DNA from: Luscinia megarhynchos
Lineage: Eukaryota > Chordata > Aves > Passeriformes > Turdidae
Length of the DNA: 64,000 nucleotides
Direction of reading: 5' to 3'
Assembly (NCBI GenBank): GCA_034336665.1
Contig: CM067569.1
Coordinates: 22,789,320-22,853,319 of the forward strand
Below, piece by piece: positions 60,140 through 64,000 of the stretch. Under the pieces are notes generated by a model, which worked only from the letters and a program-made list of their open reading frames with translations, was not told the origin of the DNA and did not search any database. The translations under genes and the position numbers were made by a program. Each line of letters opens with the position of its first letter. The first letter of the stretch is position 1.

Positions 60140-61972
60140 ACATGCACACCTGGTAAATCAGCTGGCGAGGGAGGGCACCCCACCAGAGCTGTTTTGCTGA
60201 AAAGAGAAAGATTGGTGGGTGATGTGGCAACTGGAGGTTGTCTTGGGCACAGCAATCACAAAAAGATAGATTCTGGTTCCTGGAGAAATAACGAGGGGGG
60301 CCAGCAGAACTGCTAGGTTGGACTCCCAAAGGGCAGGCTTTGGCCTGTTCATGATGTTGAAGTAGAATCACCATCTTTTATTGGATGGGGGGCATAGTGA
60401 CAAAGAATGAGAAGTCTGGGGTACTTAATACCTGCTTTGACTCGATCTTTAAATAGCAAGACCAGTTGTTCTCTGGGTACCCAGTGCCCTGAGCTGGAAG
60501 ACAGATGGGGAGCAGAATGAAGCTCCCACAATCCGAGGGGAAATGGTCAGTAAAATACTACACCATTTAGACACAAATTGAGAGAGTGGTGTGGAATTCA
60601 CCCAGAGATACTGAGGGAACTGGTGGAAGTGCTCACCAAGCCAATTCCATAATTTATCAGCACCTGGTTAACTGAAGAGGTCCCACCTCACTGGAAGTTA
60701 GGCAATGTGCACCCATTCACAAGAAGGATCAGAAAGAGGATTCATGCAACTACAAGCCTGTCAGGCTGACCTTGGTGTTGGGGAAGGTCATGGGGCAGAA
60801 AATGTTGAGTGCCAGCACAGAGCACATGCAGGACACCACGGGATCAGGTCCAGCCCGTTTCAGTTTATGAAAGGCAGTGCTGCTCAACCAATCTGATCTC
60901 CTTCTACGACAAGGTGCTTTGCTTGGTGGATGAGGGAGAGGCTGTGGAGGCTATCTAGACTTTAGTCAAGCTTTTTACACTATTTCCCACAGTGCTCTAC
61001 TGGAGTAACTGGCTGCTCATAGCTTGGACTAGCTGGGTAAAAGGCTGGATGGCTGAGCCCAAGGACTTTAATAAAAACAGTCAAATCCACCTGGTGTCTG
61101 GTCACTAATGGTATTCCCCAGGTCTCAGCTTTGGAGCCAGTGCTGTTTAATATCTTGACCTATGATCTGGTCAAGGGAGTTGAGTGAGTCCTCAGTAAGC
61201 TCACAGACAACACCAAGTTGAATGGGAGTGTGGATCTGCTAGAGGGTAGGAAGGCACTGCAGAGGGATCTAAACAGACTGGATCCATGGGCTGAGGGCAA
61301 TTGTATGAAGTTCAAGGGTAATGCCTGCACTTGGATCACGACAACCCCATGCAGAGCTACAGGCTTGCAGAAGAGCTGTAAAGCTGTTCATTGGAAAAGG
61401 ACCTGAAGCTGCTGATCAGCAGCCAGCTCACTGTGAGCTGGCACGAGCCAAAGTGGCCAAGGAGGGTAAGAGTGTCCAGGCTTGTCACAGCAATAGTGTG
61501 GGCAGCAGGAGCAGGGAAGGGACAGGCCAGTGTCCTTGGCACTGCTGAGGCCACCCCTCGAGAGCTGTGTCCAGCTCTGGGCCTGGCACTGTCACACAGC
61601 GAGGGGCTGAGGCAAAAGCACAGAAGGGCAACAGCTGGGGAAGGATTGGAGTGCAAAGGGGCTGAGAATGCTGGGGCTCTTCAGCCTGGAGAAAAGCAGG
61701 CTCAGGAAGGACCTTATCAGTCTCTAAGGGCAGGTTGTAGCAAGGTGGAGACCGACCTCAACTCACAAATATAAGGGACAGAATACGAGGAAATGGCCTC
61801 AAGTTGTGCCAGGGGAAAGTTAGACTGGATATTAGGGAATAATTTTTCACTGAAACATTGTTGAGTCACCATCCCTGGGGGTATTTAAAAGATGCATAGT
61901 TGTGGCACTTAGAGACATGGTTTAGTGGAGAACTGAAAGGTCATTTCTAAAATAAATGATTCTATGATTCTC
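60140..61972 (+). mobile_element. CR1 LINE, about 1.8 kb, with decayed reverse transcriptase (plus strand)
   Basis: The largest repeat in the window. It ends in the CR1 terminus aaatgattctatgattct. Recognisable pol landmarks in order are the stretch around gtgggtgatgtggcaactgg (60215), tattggatggggggcatagt (60379), the palm motif YLDFSQAF (near 60950), and [20 protein letters not shown] (from 61209). The reading frame is broken by many stops and shifts. The catalytic box that should read FADD is LTDN here, and YLDFSKAFDT reads YLDFSQAFYT. Sequence between the parts at about 60350 and 60370 appears deleted relative to a full CR1. It is therefore an old, inactive copy. Confidence 0.92.
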
Positions 61973-64000
61973 TAATGCTTATAAGTACTTTGAAAGAGCA
62001 TTTGTGATTATCCATACAATTTTTACAGCAAAACTAGTAGTTATAAAACCCAGTTGTACAGTTACAATAGGCATAAACTACTTCAATGAGCAAGAGTGAC
62101 TGTAAGTGGTAAAAAAATAATTCCACTTAATTTTACATATATGGGGCAAAATTTTGACAAGGTATTCCCAGCATCCTTAAAGCTTTGTTGCAATCAACAC
62201 TGAAGCCAACACTGTGCATGACACTTTTACCACAGATTGTACCACTTGTCACTTCAAAAGAATTTACTGCTGTTTAAAGAACTATATTTTGTCACCAGTT
62301 TACATCATGTATGTATTTATTATTCTTGCTTATTTCTGGTTGGCTTAAAACGGTTCTAATGCATCAAAATGTTTGTACTGGAATTATTCCTTGAATAGTT
62401 GTAAAATGAGTGGGAGAGAGCAAAAAATGCTTTTTAATGTTTTCAAAATGGTTTCTGTGAATATATTAACGTGAAAGTTCCCACAAATGCCTTCGTATAT
62501 TTCCAGGATTTTTGAAATTGCAACAGAGTTGAAAACAACTTGAGTGTTTTTTACTGTATCATTTCACCTGTTGAAAGGGGCTGTAAAGCCCATTGCAAAC
62601 CCCAGATCAAAGCCTTGGTATGAGCTGAATCTCTGCCACAGTGCAGCCACTGCCATTGAGACCACACTGAAGTAAGGAGCAGCAGCTCTACGTTCATTCA
62701 GACTTTAGACCAGCTCTGCAATCACAGTGACAGCTATCTGGATGACTTCACATAGCATGTTCCCCACAATAATGGGAAAGCTTTTGTACACCCAATGCAG
62801 CATTTGAAATAACCATACAATATGCAATTTACAGTTGCCATTCTTCCTAGGTAGGAAGTGCACTCCTGTATTTTTGGCACATTGTGTCACCCTGCTCCTA
62901 ATGTTTTTTGCCTTTTTTCCCCTCTTTCTTTTTAATGACAAGGCATGAAAAGACTAAGATAGATAACAATTCTTACCTTTGTATAATTGCTTTTTTAAAA
63001 ACGAAAAACGTTAATTTTAAGACATATTAGTCTAGCTGAATTTTGTCAAGTGTTTTGAAGATGTGAATGTAAAACTTTCATAAGTCACCACAGAAGAAAT
63101 TTGATTCTAATGAAATTTCAAGAAAGTACTGATGCTAATATCTTACTACAGCTGCTACAACTTCAGAACTTTAAGAAACTATTGACAATTTTAAAAATTC
63201 AGAGAATTTTCCTAACTTGCAATTTTAATTTTTGCAAATCTGCTTTCTGGAAAAAAAAACCAAATCCATTACAGAAACAAGCTAAAAATATATTTTAATT
63301 CCTAGTACCAATAAAATAAAATATAAAACTTAAAAAATAGATCATAAGAAAAATCAGGAAGATTTTATTTCCTGCATTCATGACAGTTTTTAGACTGCAC
63401 AACTGTACATTATAAGAAAAACACAGTAAAATGTGCACTTCCCATCAGAAGAAATGTCCATTGATGAGAGTAGATTTAAAATTAAATTATAGCTATGTAC
63501 AGAAATACCACTTGATACTGCTAAAACATAAATAACATAAACAAATAAATAGTTAAGAGAAATCACTCAATATTCAGAAGTTCATTAGTATTGCATCATT
63601 TGAAGACATTCCACTCACTGGACTTGCAAACTGTATTTCAATTAATGCAATTAATATGTATCAAATTGGGCATTAAATTTTCTTCGTTCATAAAACTGCT
63701 TAATGTGGTCTCTTCAAATTATTTTGTTTTACTGGAAGCTCCTCTTTAATACTGAATTCCCTCGAATTTACTTCTAGAGCAAACCAAATTTTATGAAGTC
63801 TAGAGTAAAAGAAGAAATTTGGCACAAATTTGATATAGCAGTGTCTGTTTATGCTCCTTTAATACATGTTTTGAACAGTACAGCAAGAAAGAAAATTAAT
63901 GGTTATGGTTAGGCTTTTTAACTCTGTTTCAGTGATGTAGTACTAAAGTAAAAGTATAGAAAAGCCACACGTATTATTTTGTAAAAGCAATTTTCATTCA

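Noticed and set aside
61391..61774. 127-codon plus-strand frame rich in alanine and glycine
   Set aside because: It lies in the CR1 copy but out of the pol frame; it arises from GC-rich CR1 sequence.

Overview
The window is intronic-rich vertebrate DNA, almost certainly from a bird and probably a songbird. Four CR1 LINE copies (their antisense 3' ends read like gaatcatagaatggtttggg, one sense copy ends in the ATTCTATG-type tail), a tRNA-headed SINE with a CR1 tail like the one known from zebra finch, and a bird-type solo LTR all point that way. Base composition is AT-rich, and no bacterial features, operons or CRISPR arrays are present.

The only gene I can support is KCNMA1 (Slo1, the pore-forming subunit of the large-conductance calcium- and voltage-activated potassium channel, BK), read on the minus strand. 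Twelve exons are visible, from high to low coordinate: S2 (57396-57303), S3 (56370-56259), S4 (32252-32177), S5 (27484-27409), pore and S6 start (26227-26057), two alternative S6-end/linker exons (24436-24345 and 24239-24148), then five RCK1 exons (13275-13165, 11495-11390, 10020-9938, 7794-7725, 6086-5931). All junctions are GT-AG, and all phases match, giving 382 continuous codons per transcript, equal to residues 136-518 in human numbering. The first exons (N terminus, S0, S1) lie beyond the right edge; the rest of RCK1, the RCK1-RCK2 linker, RCK2 and the C terminus lie beyond the left edge.

The most interesting gene-level feature is the pair of 92-bp exons separated by only 105 bp. They encode alternative versions of the end of S6 and the linker to the gating ring. 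Including both, or neither, would break the reading frame, so they must be mutually exclusive. The second version loses one of the two acidic residues of the inner-mouth charge ring.

The remainder is intron. The largest intron (about 24 kb between S3 and S4) holds a truncated CR1, a SINE split by a 672-bp solo LTR with matching 5-bp target duplications, and an unexplained CpG-containing patch at 37.8-38.0 kb with splice-like edges. The right flank (57.4-64 kb) holds the longest CR1 copy, about 1.8 kb, with a decayed reverse transcriptase. I found no other convincing protein-coding gene or RNA gene, and no undescribed system that I could defend; the findings below are leads of modest strength.
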